From the NCBI GenBank assembly GCA_030613505.1, contig JAUWLW010000040.1:1-26683 (forward strand): DNA of 26,683 nt, read 5' to 3'. The stretch is from Candidatus Zixiibacteriota bacterium (GTDB lineage: Bacteria; RBG-13-66-14; B26-G2; WVWN01). The notes under the pieces are model-generated. The model saw nothing but the letters and a program-made list of their open reading frames with translations. It was not told the DNA's origin and made no database searches. Numbering within the stretch: position 1 is the first letter of the stretch; each line of letters opens with the position of its first letter. Position numbers and translations under genes: made by a program. Of this stretch, positions 8,963 to 16,863 are shown piece after piece.

Positions 8963-10120
8963 CTACGATTTGCGGCCCGCGGTTCGAATGAGGTCCAGCG
9001 CGATCACCTGCCGCTGGATTTGGTTCGTCCCTTCGTAGAGCTGCGTGATTTTAGCGTCGCGGAAGTACTTCTCGATTGGATACTCGCGCATGTAGCCGTA
9101 GCCGCCGAATATTTGGAGGGCGTCGGCGGTCACCTCGACGGCGACGTCCGAGGCGAAAGTTTTACAGATGGAAGAGTAACGGCTAACGTCGCGGGCGCCG
9201 GCGTCTATCATTCGCGCCACGGCGTACGTCATTGCGCGCGCCACCTCGGTCTTCGTCGCCATGTCGGCCAGCATGAACTGCAACCCCTGGAAGCTCGAGA
9301 TGGGCTGGCCGAACTGGCGGCGCTCTTTGGCGTAGGCCACGGCGAGCTCGAGCGCGCCCTGAGCGATGCCGACGGCCTGCGCCGCGACGCCGGGCCGCGT
9401 CCGGTCGAAGGTCCGCATCGCCGTTATGAAGCCCGAACCTTCTTTGCCGAGCAGGTTCGCCGCCGGCACCTTGCAATCGTCGAATATCAGCTCCCGCGTC
9501 GCCGACGCCCGGATGCCGAGCTTGTCCTCCTTTTTGCCGAAATCGAGGCCGGGGGTGCCCTTCTCGACCACGAACGCGCTCAGGCCGCGGACGCCGCGCG
9601 CCGGGGCGGTGCTCGCGATGACGACGTATATTTCCGCCTCGCCGCCGTTGGTTATCCATTGCTTGGTCCCGTTCAGGATGTAGTGGTCGCCGTCGCGGCG
9701 CGCCCGCGTCCGCACCGCCGACGGGTCCGAGCCGGCCTCGGCCTCGGTAAGGGCGAACGCCGCCAGCGCTTTGCCGGCGGCGACGCGCGGCAGGAACCTC
9801 TTCTTCTGCTCGTCGGTCCCCACGATTAAGATTGGCTCGGTGCCGAGCGCGGTCCCCAGGAGCGCGAGCGCGATGCCGGCGCACGCCTTGGACAGCTCCT
9901 CGGCGACGATGCACAGCTCGAAGACGCCCATGCCCAGGCCGTCGTATTCCTCCGGGACGAAGACGCGGAAGAGGTCCGCCTGCGCGAAGACCTCGACCAC
10001 GTCCCACGGGAATTCTTCGTGGCGGTCGTAGTACTCGGCCTTGGGCGCGACGGCATTACGCGCTATGTCGCGAGTGAGCTTCTGGAGCTCGCGTTGCTCT
10101 TCGGTTAGTAAATAGTCCAT
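8963..10120 (-). CDS. Acyl-CoA dehydrogenase
   Basis: 385 residues, the usual length of short/medium-chain acyl-CoA dehydrogenases, which introduce an alpha-beta double bond into acyl-CoA with FAD and pass electrons to ETF. The N-terminal helical domain (1-120) is followed by the FAD/substrate signature LTEAEAGSD (about 123-131) and WITNGG (about 157-162). The C-terminal domain ends with YEGTNQIQR, whose Glu363 is at the catalytic-base position of the short-chain and glutaryl-CoA branch. The IFGGYGY segment is also typical. It is the last gene of the operon, 28 bp after rnc and before the terminator. No ETF, thiolase or hydratase genes are nearby. Chain-length specificity cannot be read from sequence. 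Confidence 0.95.
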   Translation of the reverse strand: MDYLLTEEQRELQKLTRDIARNAVAPKAEYYDRHEEFPWDVVEVFAQADLFRVFVPEEYDGLGMGVFELCIVAEELSKACAGIALALLGTALGTEPILIVGTDEQKKRFLPRVAAGKALAAFALTEAEAGSDPSAVRTRARRDGDHYILNGTKQWITNGGEAEIYVVIASTAPARGVRGLSAFVVEKGTPGLDFGKKEDKLGIRASATRELIFDDCKVPAANLLGKEGSGFITAMRTFDRTRPGVAAQAVGIAQGALELAVAYAKERRQFGQPISSFQGLQFMLADMATKTEVARAMTYAVARMIDAGARDVSRYSSICKTFASDVAVEVTADALQIFGGYGYMREYPIEKYFRDAKITQLYEGTNQIQRQVIALDLIRTAGRKS

Positions 10121-10148
10121 CGGCTCAATTCACCGCCGGCGAGCCCGG

Positions 10149-10943
10149 TTAACGGGGTGCGCGTTGGCGCTTCCTCGACCTGAGCAGCTGCACCGTCTTG
10201 TGCGCCGCCCTCATCTCGGCGTCTTTCTTGGAGCGGCCGCTGGCTTTGCCGTATATTTTACCTTTGATCTCTACGCCCACGACGAACTCGGCGTTGTGCT
10301 GCGGGCCCCGGCGGTTGAGGACGCGGTAAGTCGGGTTTTCGCCGAACCGTTCCAATACGACGCGCTGCAGCAGCGACTTGTAGTTCTCGAGGTTGCCGTG
10401 CGCGACTATCTTTTGTATGCGCTCTTCCAATTGCTTGGTTATGAGATCCTTGGTTTCGTCGAGCGTCGACGAGAGGTAGAGGGCGCCCACCAGCGCCTCG
10501 AAAGCATCGGACAGTATGGACGGTTTGCGGCGGCCGCGGCTCAGGACCTCCCCTTTGCCCAGGTGCAGGAGCCGGTTCAAGCCCAGCTTGGTCGCCACCT
10601 CGGAAAGCGCGGCCTGGCTTACGACCTCGCTTTTTATCTTCGTCATGTCGCCCTCGTTCATACCGGGGAAGGTGTTGTACAGGTTTTCCACGACGACGAG
10701 GCTGATGACGGAGTCGCCCAGGAACTCGAGCCGCTCATAGTCCTTGGTGTCCTGCTCCGACTCGTGGGCGAACGACGTATGGGTTAAGGCCTGGTCGATG
10801 AGCGACAGGTCGGCGAGGTAGATGTTGTGCTCTTTACAGAAGTGCTTGAGCTCCCGGAGACGTTCTTCCGGGAGCTCGTCGTCGAAGAGGTAGCCCTCCA
10901 AAGGCCCCTGGCGACCGAATAATCTTTCCACGAAGTTTGCCAT
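10149..10943 (-). CDS. rnc: Ribonuclease III
   Basis: 264 residues. Endonuclease that cuts double-stranded RNA in rRNA and mRNA maturation. The signature ERLEFLGDSV is at 70-79 with metal ligand Asp77; the second catalytic pair is in SDAFEALVGALY with Asp146 and Glu149. A C-terminal double-stranded RNA binding domain spans about 183-256, ending with the basic helix GRSKKDAEMRAA. The N terminus carries about 20 extra residues before the family core. The gene sits 23 bp after fabF; linkage of rnc to acpP-fabF is common in bacteria (known from Firmicutes and others). Transcription from the rpmF promoter is inferred. Confidence 0.97.
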   Translation of the reverse strand: MANFVERLFGRQGPLEGYLFDDELPEERLRELKHFCKEHNIYLADLSLIDQALTHTSFAHESEQDTKDYERLEFLGDSVISLVVVENLYNTFPGMNEGDMTKIKSEVVSQAALSEVATKLGLNRLLHLGKGEVLSRGRRKPSILSDAFEALVGALYLSSTLDETKDLITKQLEERIQKIVAHGNLENYKSLLQRVVLERFGENPTYRVLNRRGPQHNAEFVVGVEIKGKIYGKASGRSKKDAEMRAAHKTVQLLRSRKRQRAPR

Positions 10944-10966
10944 AAGTATCGAGCGGGGGCCTGCTG

Positions 10967-12211
10967 CTACGCCTGTTTGAAAGCTAGCGTAACGTTTTGG
11001 CCCCCGAAAGCGAAGGAATTCGTGATAGCGAATTTTACGTCCGCCTGGCGCGCCTCGTTAGGAACGTAGTCGAGGTCGCATTCCGGGTCGGGGTATTCGT
11101 AATTTATCGTCGGGTGGATTACGCCTTTTTTTATGGTAAGGATGGTGGCGACGCTCTCCGCGCCGCCGGCGGCGCCGAGGAGGTGGCCGGTCATGGATTT
11201 GGTGGACGAGATGGGGAGCTTGTACGCGTGGTCGCCGAACACCTTTTTAATGGCTATAGTCTCGGCCACGTCGTTTAAGGGCGTGGAGGTGCCGTGGGCG
11301 TTTATGTAGTCGACGTCTTCGGGGTTCAACCCGGCGTGGTCGACGGCCATCTTCATGGCGCGGGCGCTACCGTCGCCGTCCGGGTCGGGCGCCGTTATGT
11401 GGTAGGCGTCGGCGGTCAAGCCGTAGCCGACTACCTCGGCGTATATGTCCGCGCCCCGCGCCTTGGCCCGCTCGTATTCCTCCAGGATAACGATGCCGGC
11501 GCCCTCGCCGATGACGAAGCCGTCGCGCTCCCGGTCGAAAGGCCGCGAGGCGTGTTCGGGGTCGTCGTTGCGCGTGGTCAGCGCTTTCATCATACAGAAT
11601 CCCGCGAAGCCCAAGGGCGTTATGGCGGCCTCGGTACCCCCCGCGATCATGACGTCGGCGTCGCCCCGCTCGATTACGCGGTAGGCGTCGCCGATGCAGT
11701 GGGCCGCGGTGGCGCACGCCGTGACGACGCAGCTGTTCGGGCCTTTGGCGTCGAAATATATCGAGAGTTGAGCGGAGGCTATGTTGGAGATAAGCATCGG
11801 GATCAATAACGGCGTTACCCGGCGGGGCCCTTTCTCGAGCAGTACGGCGTGCTGTTTCTCGATGACGCCGATGCCGCCGATGCCGGAGCCGACGATGACG
11901 CCGATGCGCGTGGCGTCGAGGTCGTCGTGACCCGTTTTAAAGCCGGCGTCGTCCATCGCCATTACGGCGCCGACGAGCGCGTATTGGACGAAAGTGTCCA
12001 TCCGCCGGAGGGCTTTGGCGTCGATGTGCTCTTCGGGTTTGAAGTTCTTGACTTCGCAAGCCACCTGGCTCGAGAACCCGTCGGCGTCGAAATGGGTAAT
12101 ACGCCCCGCGCCGCCCTTGCCGGCGACCAGGTTTTCCCAGTACTCGTGTAAGGTGTTCCCGTTAGGCGCCACTATGCCTAAGCCGGTTACTACGACCCGC
12201 CGTTCCGTCAT
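10967..12211 (-). CDS. fabF: 3-oxoacyl-ACP synthase II (KAS II)
   Basis: 414 residues from the chosen start. Condenses malonyl-ACP with acyl-ACP in fatty acid elongation. The Cys-His-His triad is visible: Cys166 in [10 protein letters not shown], His306 in [11 protein letters not shown], and His343 in [12 protein letters not shown]. The frame stays open upstream to an ATG at 12265, but the ATG at 12209-12211 ([10 protein letters not shown]) was chosen because it follows an AGGAG site by about eight bases and matches the usual KAS N terminus. It lies 135 bp after acpP, the longest gap in the operon, which holds a large hairpin (see separate entry). No fabZ or fabI is present in the window. Confidence 0.97.
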   Translation of the reverse strand: MTERRVVVTGLGIVAPNGNTLHEYWENLVAGKGGAGRITHFDADGFSSQVACEVKNFKPEEHIDAKALRRMDTFVQYALVGAVMAMDDAGFKTGHDDLDATRIGVIVGSGIGGIGVIEKQHAVLLEKGPRRVTPLLIPMLISNIASAQLSIYFDAKGPNSCVVTACATAAHCIGDAYRVIERGDADVMIAGGTEAAITPLGFAGFCMMKALTTRNDDPEHASRPFDRERDGFVIGEGAGIVILEEYERAKARGADIYAEVVGYGLTADAYHITAPDPDGDGSARAMKMAVDHAGLNPEDVDYINAHGTSTPLNDVAETIAIKKVFGDHAYKLPISSTKSMTGHLLGAAGGAESVATILTIKKGVIHPTINYEYPDPECDLDYVPNEARQADVKFAITNSFAFGGQNVTLAFKQA

Positions 12212-12271
12212 CGTCGTTTCTCCTCGCGCGTTGTGGCTTTTGAACAGCGGAAAGCGCCGCGGCAAAGCCCC

Positions 12272-12323
12272 GCCGGCTTGAAAACCCGCGTGCGGCCGGC
12301 GCTAATTTTCCCTCAAAGCCGGC
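12272..12323 (-). other. Large imperfect hairpin in the acpP-fabF intergenic region
   Basis: In the minus-strand transcript GCCGGCTT (plus 12316-12323) pairs with AAGCCGGC (12272-12279), and after a five-base bulge GAAAA (12306-12310) pairs with TTTTC (12280-12284), giving 13 pairs around a GC-rich loop that can fold further. There is no U tract behind it, so it is not an ordinary terminator. It may affect RNA stability or processing between the abundant acpP message and fabF; that role is inference. Confidence 0.5.
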
Positions 12324-12346
12324 CTCGACCGCGACACCCGGTCCAG

Positions 12347-12586
12347 CTACTCGCCCTTCTTGTTGACTATATAGTCGACCGCCTGTTGTACGGTCGTTAT
12401 CTTCTCCGCCTCGTCGTCCGGTATTTGGATGTCGAATTCCTCTTCCAGCGCCATTACGAGCTCTACCGTGTCCAGCGAATCGGCGCCCATGTCCTCGATG
12501 AACGAGGCTTCCGGTGTAACCTGCTCCGGCGTCACGCCCAACTGCTCGACGACGATCTCTTTGACTTTTCCGGCAACGTCCGCCAT
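12347..12586 (-). CDS. acpP: Acyl carrier protein
   Basis: 79 residues, acidic, the standard size for ACP. The phosphopantetheine attachment serine is Ser37 in [18 protein letters not shown]. It carries growing acyl chains for FabH, FabF, FabG and for PlsX, all encoded in this operon. A strong AGGAGG ribosome binding site lies nine bases before the ATG, consistent with high expression. A possible extra -10 element lies 44-49 bp upstream. Confidence 0.98.
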   Translation of the reverse strand: MADVAGKVKEIVVEQLGVTPEQVTPEASFIEDMGADSLDTVELVMALEEEFDIQIPDDEAEKITTVQQAVDYIVNKKGE

Positions 12587-12629
12587 TTAAGGGTTCCTCC
12601 TGCGATAAATTATGATTAGTACTGAAAAC

Positions 12630-12635
12630 ATTATA
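12630..12635 (-). promoter_or_regulatory. Possible internal promoter (-10 box) for acpP
   Basis: An exact TATAAT is present on the minus strand in the 61-bp fabG-acpP gap, with an AT-rich surround. The expected start is near 12623, giving a leader of about 36 nt that contains the acpP AGGAGG site. The -35 region at 17 bp (TGATGA) is poor and there is no extended TG, so the call rests mainly on the -10 box and its position. Confidence 0.4.
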
Positions 12636-12647
12636 TCCTGACGGTAC

Positions 12648-13394
12648 TTACATCATCATACCGCCGTCGACGTATATCAATTGGCCGGTGAGGTAGGCCG
12701 ACGCCTCCGACGCCAGGAAGGCTACGACCTCCGCCACGTCCTCCGGCGCGCCGAACCGCCCTACCGGGATAAGCTTCTTATACTCTTCTTTGACCTCGTC
12801 GGCGAGGGAAGCCGTCATCTCGGTTTCGATAAACCCCGGCGCCACGGCGTTGACGTTGACGCCGCGGCCGGCGAGCTCTTTGGCCACGGTTTTGGTCAAC
12901 GCGATAAGGCCCCCCTTGGCCGCCGCGTAGTTCGCCTGCCCCGCGTTGCCCATCACGCCGACGACCGACGACATGTTGATTATCTTGCCCGAGCGCTGCT
13001 TGGCCATAATCCGACCCGCCGCCCGGCAGAAGTAGAACGCGCCGTAGAGGTTGACTTTCAGGACGCGGTCGAAGTCGTCGTCGCTCATCCGGATCAACAG
13101 GCCGTCGCGGGCGACGCCGGCGTTGTTGACCAGGACGTCCAGCGAGCCGAATTCGCGCGGGACCGCCGATACGAAGTTGTTTACGACCTCCGCGTCGGCG
13201 ACGTCGACGACGTATCCCCGCGCCGGCACGTCGTGTTCCTGCGCCAGCGCCGTCGCCGTCTCGTCCACTTCGTCGGCTAGGACGTCGCACAGAGCCAACG
13301 CGGCGCCGCCGCCCGCCAGTCGCGCGGCGACGGCCCGGCCTATCCCCCGCGCCGCGCCCGTCACTACGGCTACCTTGTTTTTGAATTCCGGCAT
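12648..13394 (-). CDS. fabG: 3-oxoacyl-ACP reductase
   Basis: 248 residues. NADPH-dependent reduction of beta-ketoacyl-ACP in each elongation round. A short-chain dehydrogenase with the nucleotide-binding TGAARGIG at 12-19, NNAG at 90-93, and the catalytic Ser143, Tyr156 and Lys160 (SSVVGVMGNAGQANYAAAK). The C terminus YLTGQLIYVDGGMMM is typical of FabG. A GGGAGG site precedes the ATG. The gene starts 26 bp after fabD, in the standard fabD-fabG-acpP order. Confidence 0.97.
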   Translation of the reverse strand: MPEFKNKVAVVTGAARGIGRAVAARLAGGGAALALCDVLADEVDETATALAQEHDVPARGYVVDVADAEVVNNFVSAVPREFGSLDVLVNNAGVARDGLLIRMSDDDFDRVLKVNLYGAFYFCRAAGRIMAKQRSGKIINMSSVVGVMGNAGQANYAAAKGGLIALTKTVAKELAGRGVNVNAVAPGFIETEMTASLADEVKEEYKKLIPVGRFGAPEDVAEVVAFLASEASAYLTGQLIYVDGGMMM

Positions 13395-13420
13395 AAGTTC
13401 GCCTCCCGTTTAATCCCCTT

Positions 13421-14362
13421 TTAAAGCGCGAATCCCCGGCACGCCTCGACGGCGGCGGCCAGGCTCGCCTCGTCGCCGACGTTGAAGACCAGGGCGTCGC
13501 GGTTCACTTTTTTAAACATCCCCGTCAGTACGCGGCCGTGGCCGAACTCGACGACGGCGTCGACGTCCCCCCCCGCCATACGCTCCAGCGTTTCGCTCCA
13601 CCGCACCGGTCGCGAGATTTGCTTGTATAGAAGGTCCCTTATGACCTCCGGCTGGCTGGCCGCTTTGCCGGAGGCGTTGGCTATGAAAACCCCCGCCGGC
13701 GGTTGGACCATAATTTTTTTCAGCGCTTCCTTCATTCGCTCCGCCGCGGCGGCGGCGAGCGGTGAGTGGAAGGCGCCCGAGACCTTCAGCGGTACGAACT
13801 TGCCGCCCCGCTCTTTGGCGAGTTCGCCCGCGCGCGCGACGCCGGCCTCGCTACCCGACACGACCACTTGCCCGGGCGTATTGTAGTTCGCCGGCACCAC
13901 TACCCCCGCGGCCGAGGCTTCCTCGCATATTTCCTCTACGGCCGCGTCGTCCAGGCCCATCACCGCGGCCATCGTCCCCGGGTTCTGGGCGCACGCGTCG
14001 GCGACGAATTGGCCGCGCAGGCAGACCAGGGCCGCGGCGGCGTCGAACGACAGCGCCCCGGCGGCGTAGAGGGCGGTGTATTCGCCGAGGCTGTGGCCGG
14101 CGTAGAAATCCGCGGCCAGCGGGCACCGCTCGCCGAAGAGGTCTAAGCAGGCGGCGGAGAGCGCGAAGATAGCCGGCTGCGCGTTCTCGGTCGCTACCAG
14201 CGTCTCCTCGGGACCGTCGAGCGTTATGGCCTTGAGGTCGCGGCCCAGCACCGCCGAGACTTTGCCGAAGTACTCGTCGACCACCGGTTCGCGCTCGAAT
14301 AGCTCGGCGCCCATGCCGACTTCGGCCGATCCTTGTCCCGGGAATAGAAAAGCGATCGTCAA
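13421..14362 (-). CDS. fabD: Malonyl-CoA:ACP transacylase
   Basis: 313 residues. Moves malonyl from CoA to ACP, supplying the extender unit to FabH and FabF. Motifs: GQGS at 9-12, the nucleophile Ser91 in GHSLGEYTAL, and His199 in SGAFHSPL. Length and architecture (alpha/beta hydrolase-like plus ferredoxin-like subdomain) match bacterial FabD. It begins 22 bp after the fabH stop and is followed by fabG. Confidence 0.97.
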   Translation of the reverse strand: MTIAFLFPGQGSAEVGMGAELFEREPVVDEYFGKVSAVLGRDLKAITLDGPEETLVATENAQPAIFALSAACLDLFGERCPLAADFYAGHSLGEYTALYAAGALSFDAAAALVCLRGQFVADACAQNPGTMAAVMGLDDAAVEEICEEASAAGVVVPANYNTPGQVVVSGSEAGVARAGELAKERGGKFVPLKVSGAFHSPLAAAAAERMKEALKKIMVQPPAGVFIANASGKAASQPEVIRDLLYKQISRPVRWSETLERMAGGDVDAVVEFGHGRVLTGMFKKVNRDALVFNVGDEASLAAAVEACRGFAL

Positions 14363-14384
14363 GTCGTTTCCCTGGCTTAGCCGG

Positions 14385-15380
14385 CTATTCCCACCGGACC
14401 AGATGCGCGGCCCAGGTGAACCCGGCGCCGAACGCCACGTTCAAAACCAGGTCGCCGGTTTTTACGCGGCCTTCTTCCAACGCCTCCGAGAGCGCGATGG
14501 GGATGGAGGCCGCGGAGGTGTTCCCGTATTTATCGAGGTTCACGAAGACCTTCTCTTCCGGTATCTTGAGCCGCTCGGCCACGGCGCTCATGATGCGCAA
14601 GTTGGCCTGGTGGGGTATCAAGAGGTCGACGTCTTCGCCGCTAAAGCCCCCGGCGTCGAGCACGTACGTGGCCGCCTCGCACATCGAGCGGACGGCGTGC
14701 TTGAAGACCTCGCGCCCGGCCATCTTTATATAGTGCAGCTTCTGGTCGAGCGATTCGTGGGTCGGCGGGTGGCGCGAGCCGCCGCCCGGCATCTCGAGCA
14801 GGTAACCTAAGGAGCCGTCGGCTTTCATGTGGGTCGCGAGGATGCCGCCCTCCCCCTGGGCCGGCCCGAGCACCGCGGCACCGGCGCCGTCGCCGAACAG
14901 GACGCACGTGTTGCGGTCGGTGTAGTCCGTGAGCTTGGTCAGCGTCTCCACGCCGATAACTAGGATGCGCTGGTAGTGGCCGGACTCGATGAGTTGGGAG
15001 GCGATGTTGCAGTTGTAAATAAAAGCGGAGCAACCTACCGAGGTGTCCAACGCCGCGACGTTCCGGGCGCCGATCTTATCTTGGACGATGCAGGCGGTGC
15101 TGGGGAAGAGATAGTCGGACGTAACGGTCCCCACGAGGATAAGGTCCAGCTCCTCCGGGGATACCCCCGCTTTCTCGAGCGCCGCGCGCGTCGCGGGGAT
15201 CGCCAGGTCCGACGCCGCCTGGTCCTCGGTCACGACGTGACGCTCCCGAATCCCGGTGCGCTCGAGGATCCACTCGTCCGTGGTGTCAACTATCTTCTCG
15301 AAGTCTGAGTTCGTCAACACGTTTTCGGGCGTATAGTGGCCCACGCCGAGGAACGCGGCCCGGCGGCCGCTAACGGCCAT
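14385..15380 (-). CDS. fabH: 3-oxoacyl-ACP synthase III (KAS III)
   Basis: 331 residues. Starts fatty acid synthesis by condensing an acyl-CoA primer with malonyl-ACP. The Cys-His-Asn triad is present: Cys117 in DTSVGCSAF, His257 in IPHQANLRIM, and Asn287 in YGNTSAASIP. The ATG overlaps the end of plsX by 11 bp, which suggests translational coupling. Primer preference (acetyl versus branched) cannot be decided from sequence. Confidence 0.97.
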   Translation of the reverse strand: MAVSGRRAAFLGVGHYTPENVLTNSDFEKIVDTTDEWILERTGIRERHVVTEDQAASDLAIPATRAALEKAGVSPEELDLILVGTVTSDYLFPSTACIVQDKIGARNVAALDTSVGCSAFIYNCNIASQLIESGHYQRILVIGVETLTKLTDYTDRNTCVLFGDGAGAAVLGPAQGEGGILATHMKADGSLGYLLEMPGGGSRHPPTHESLDQKLHYIKMAGREVFKHAVRSMCEAATYVLDAGGFSGEDVDLLIPHQANLRIMSAVAERLKIPEEKVFVNLDKYGNTSAASIPIALSEALEEGRVKTGDLVLNVAFGAGFTWAAHLVRWE

Positions 15381-16374
15381 CGGCGTCTCTCCGTATCTTC
15401 TCGGTTATCTTTTGCGTGGCGCCGAATTGGACGTACTTCTCCGCCACCAGGATCGCGTTCATAAAAGCTCCGGGTGACGACTTGCCGTGGCATATGATGA
15501 CGCCGCCGTTCACGCCCAACAGCGGCGCGCCGCCGTATTCGGCGTAGTCCCAACGCTTCTTGAGACGCCTGAGAGCCGCCCGCGACAAATAGGCGCCGAT
15601 CCGCACCAGGAGGTCCCTCTTCACCTCGCTCCGCAGGCCCGAGAACACGATTGCCGGCACCGATTCCGCGAATTTCAAGAGGATGTTGCCGGTGAAGCCG
15701 TCGCACGCTACGACGTCGGCCTTGCCGTTTAAGATGTCGCCGGATTCGACGTGGCCTATGTAATTGATGGGTGCTTGGGAGAGCAGGCGGTGCGCCTCGA
15801 AAACGATCTCCTTACCTTTCTCCGCCTCCTCGCCGATCGAGAGCAGGCCGACGCGGGGCCGCTCCATTTCGAAGAGACATTGGGCGTAGACTTCGCCCAT
15901 AATCGCGAATTGGTGGAGGTGGGCGGCTTTGCAGACGACGCTGGCGCCCACGTCCAGGACGACGGCGTGTCCTTTCCGCGTGGGGAACAGCGCCGCGACC
16001 GCCGGCCGACGTACGCCGCGCGCGCGGCCCATCGCGATAAGACAGGCCAGGGTCACCGCGCCGGTGTTACCGGCCGAAATGAAAGCCTCGCCCCGTTCCT
16101 CCCGGACGCACATCGCGCCGCCGCGGATGGAGGAGTCTTTTTTCTTGCGCAGCGCTTCCGCTGGCTTTTCGGCCATACCGATTATCTCGGAAGCCGGTAC
16201 GACTTCGATGCGGCCGCCGGGAACGGTGTATTTTCGCAGTTCCTTCGCGAGCCGTTCAGGGTCGCCCACCAGCAATATCTCGAGGTCGGGCGACTCTTTA
16301 AGCGCCTTAACGCAGCCGGCGGCCTCGTTCGCAGGGGCCGCGTCGCTGCCCATCCCGTCGACGACGATCTTCAT
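15370..16374 (-). CDS. plsX: Phosphate acyltransferase PlsX
   Basis: 334 residues. Converts acyl-ACP to acyl-phosphate, the donor for PlsY in phospholipid synthesis; a peripheral membrane enzyme. Family landmarks are the N-terminal VDGMGSDAAP, then GNTGAVTLACLIAMGRARGV, LDVGASVVCKAAHLHQFAIMG and the segment GKADVVACDGFTGNILLK. The order rpmF-plsX-fabH is one of the most conserved in bacteria. It lies 82 bp after rpmF, with a weak hairpin in the gap, and overlaps fabH by 11 bp. Confidence 0.97.
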   Translation of the reverse strand: MKIVVDGMGSDAAPANEAAGCVKALKESPDLEILLVGDPERLAKELRKYTVPGGRIEVVPASEIIGMAEKPAEALRKKKDSSIRGGAMCVREERGEAFISAGNTGAVTLACLIAMGRARGVRRPAVAALFPTRKGHAVVLDVGASVVCKAAHLHQFAIMGEVYAQCLFEMERPRVGLLSIGEEAEKGKEIVFEAHRLLSQAPINYIGHVESGDILNGKADVVACDGFTGNILLKFAESVPAIVFSGLRSEVKRDLLVRIGAYLSRAALRRLKKRWDYAEYGGAPLLGVNGGVIICHGKSSPGAFMNAILVAEKYVQFGATQKITEKIRRDADGR

Positions 16375-16400
16375 GGCGTGAGGCGGTACTTGAACTTATG

Positions 16401-16423
16401 AAATAAAGCCCGCCTAAGCGGGT
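16401..16423 (-). terminator. Weak hairpin between rpmF and plsX (possible attenuator)
   Basis: On the minus strand CCCGC and GCGGG (plus 16418-16422 and 16409-16413) form a 5-bp GC stem with a 4-nt loop, followed by the U-rich TTTATTT (plus 16401-16407). The short stem suggests partial termination, which would let rpmF be expressed above plsX and the fab genes. Confidence 0.45.
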
Positions 16424-16456
16424 CTTTTAAGTCGCGCGGCGGCCGTGAGAGCCCGT

Positions 16457-16639
16457 TCATTTCTCTTTCGGCTTGATGACTTCTTCGCCGTTGTAGTGGC
16501 CGCATTCCGGACATACGTGATGCGGCAGGCGCGCTTCGCCGCAATTGGGGCATAGCACCGGCTTCGGCGCGTTAACGCGGTCGTGGCTGCGGCGGTTTCC
16601 CCGCCGCGAACGTGACGTTTTTCTCTTCGGTACGCCCAT
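16457..16639 (-). CDS. rpmF: 50S ribosomal protein L32
   Basis: 60 residues, the normal size for L32. The basic N terminus MGVPKRKTSRSRRGNRRSHD is characteristic. Four cysteines (30, 33, 43, 46) in C-x2-C and C-x2-C pairs form the zinc-binding form of L32, not the Cys-lacking paralogue. It is the first gene of the operon, with a short leader of about 29 nt and an AAAGGT site. The yceD/DUF177 gene that often precedes rpmF is absent here. Confidence 0.97.
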   Translation of the reverse strand: MGVPKRKTSRSRRGNRRSHDRVNAPKPVLCPNCGEARLPHHVCPECGHYNGEEVIKPKEK

Positions 16640-16675
16640 GACGTTAAACCTTTATCAGGTCTAAGATTGACGTGC

Positions 16676-16704
16676 ATTATACGCGATATCTTTACCGCTG
16701 TCAA
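16676..16704 (-). promoter_or_regulatory. Exact consensus sigma70 promoter of the rpmF-plsX-fab operon
   Basis: On the minus strand TTGACA (plus 16699-16704), a 17-bp spacer and TATAAT (plus 16676-16681) match the consensus at all twelve positions. The expected start is near 16669, about 30 bases before the rpmF ATG. No operator-like repeat is obvious around it. Confidence 0.92.
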
Positions 16705-16824
16705 GGGAAATCGAGGAACGCAGTTCCGCGTGTCGCTTTCCGCTTTAGGCCTTGTCGATCCCGGCTTGGCGATTTCGGCCTTAAGGTGGAATGGCCGGCG
16801 CAACGGCGGTTCCCCAAACGTCGA

Positions 16825-16854
16825 TTGACCGCGAAGCCATAAAAATGTTATCAT
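16825..16854 (+). promoter_or_regulatory. Promoter of the DUF2284 gene, almost leaderless
   Basis: TTGACC at 16825-16830, an 18-bp spacer and TATCAT at 16849-16854 (five of six consensus positions in each box). The expected start falls near 16861, only about three bases before the ATG at 16864, and there is no ribosome binding site. The region 16705-16824, between this and the divergent rpmF promoter, shows no other feature. Confidence 0.6.
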
Positions 16855-16863
16855 TTACGAAAT

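Noticed and set aside
12212-12265. Upstream ATG at 12265 as the start of fabF
   Set aside because: It adds 18 residues not typical of KAS II and lacks a ribosome binding site; the ATG at 12211 has AGGAG at good spacing.
16414-16854. Minus-strand 146-codon frame covering rpmF and its promoter
   Set aside because: It runs through an exact consensus promoter and is out of frame with L32; the translation resembles no protein.
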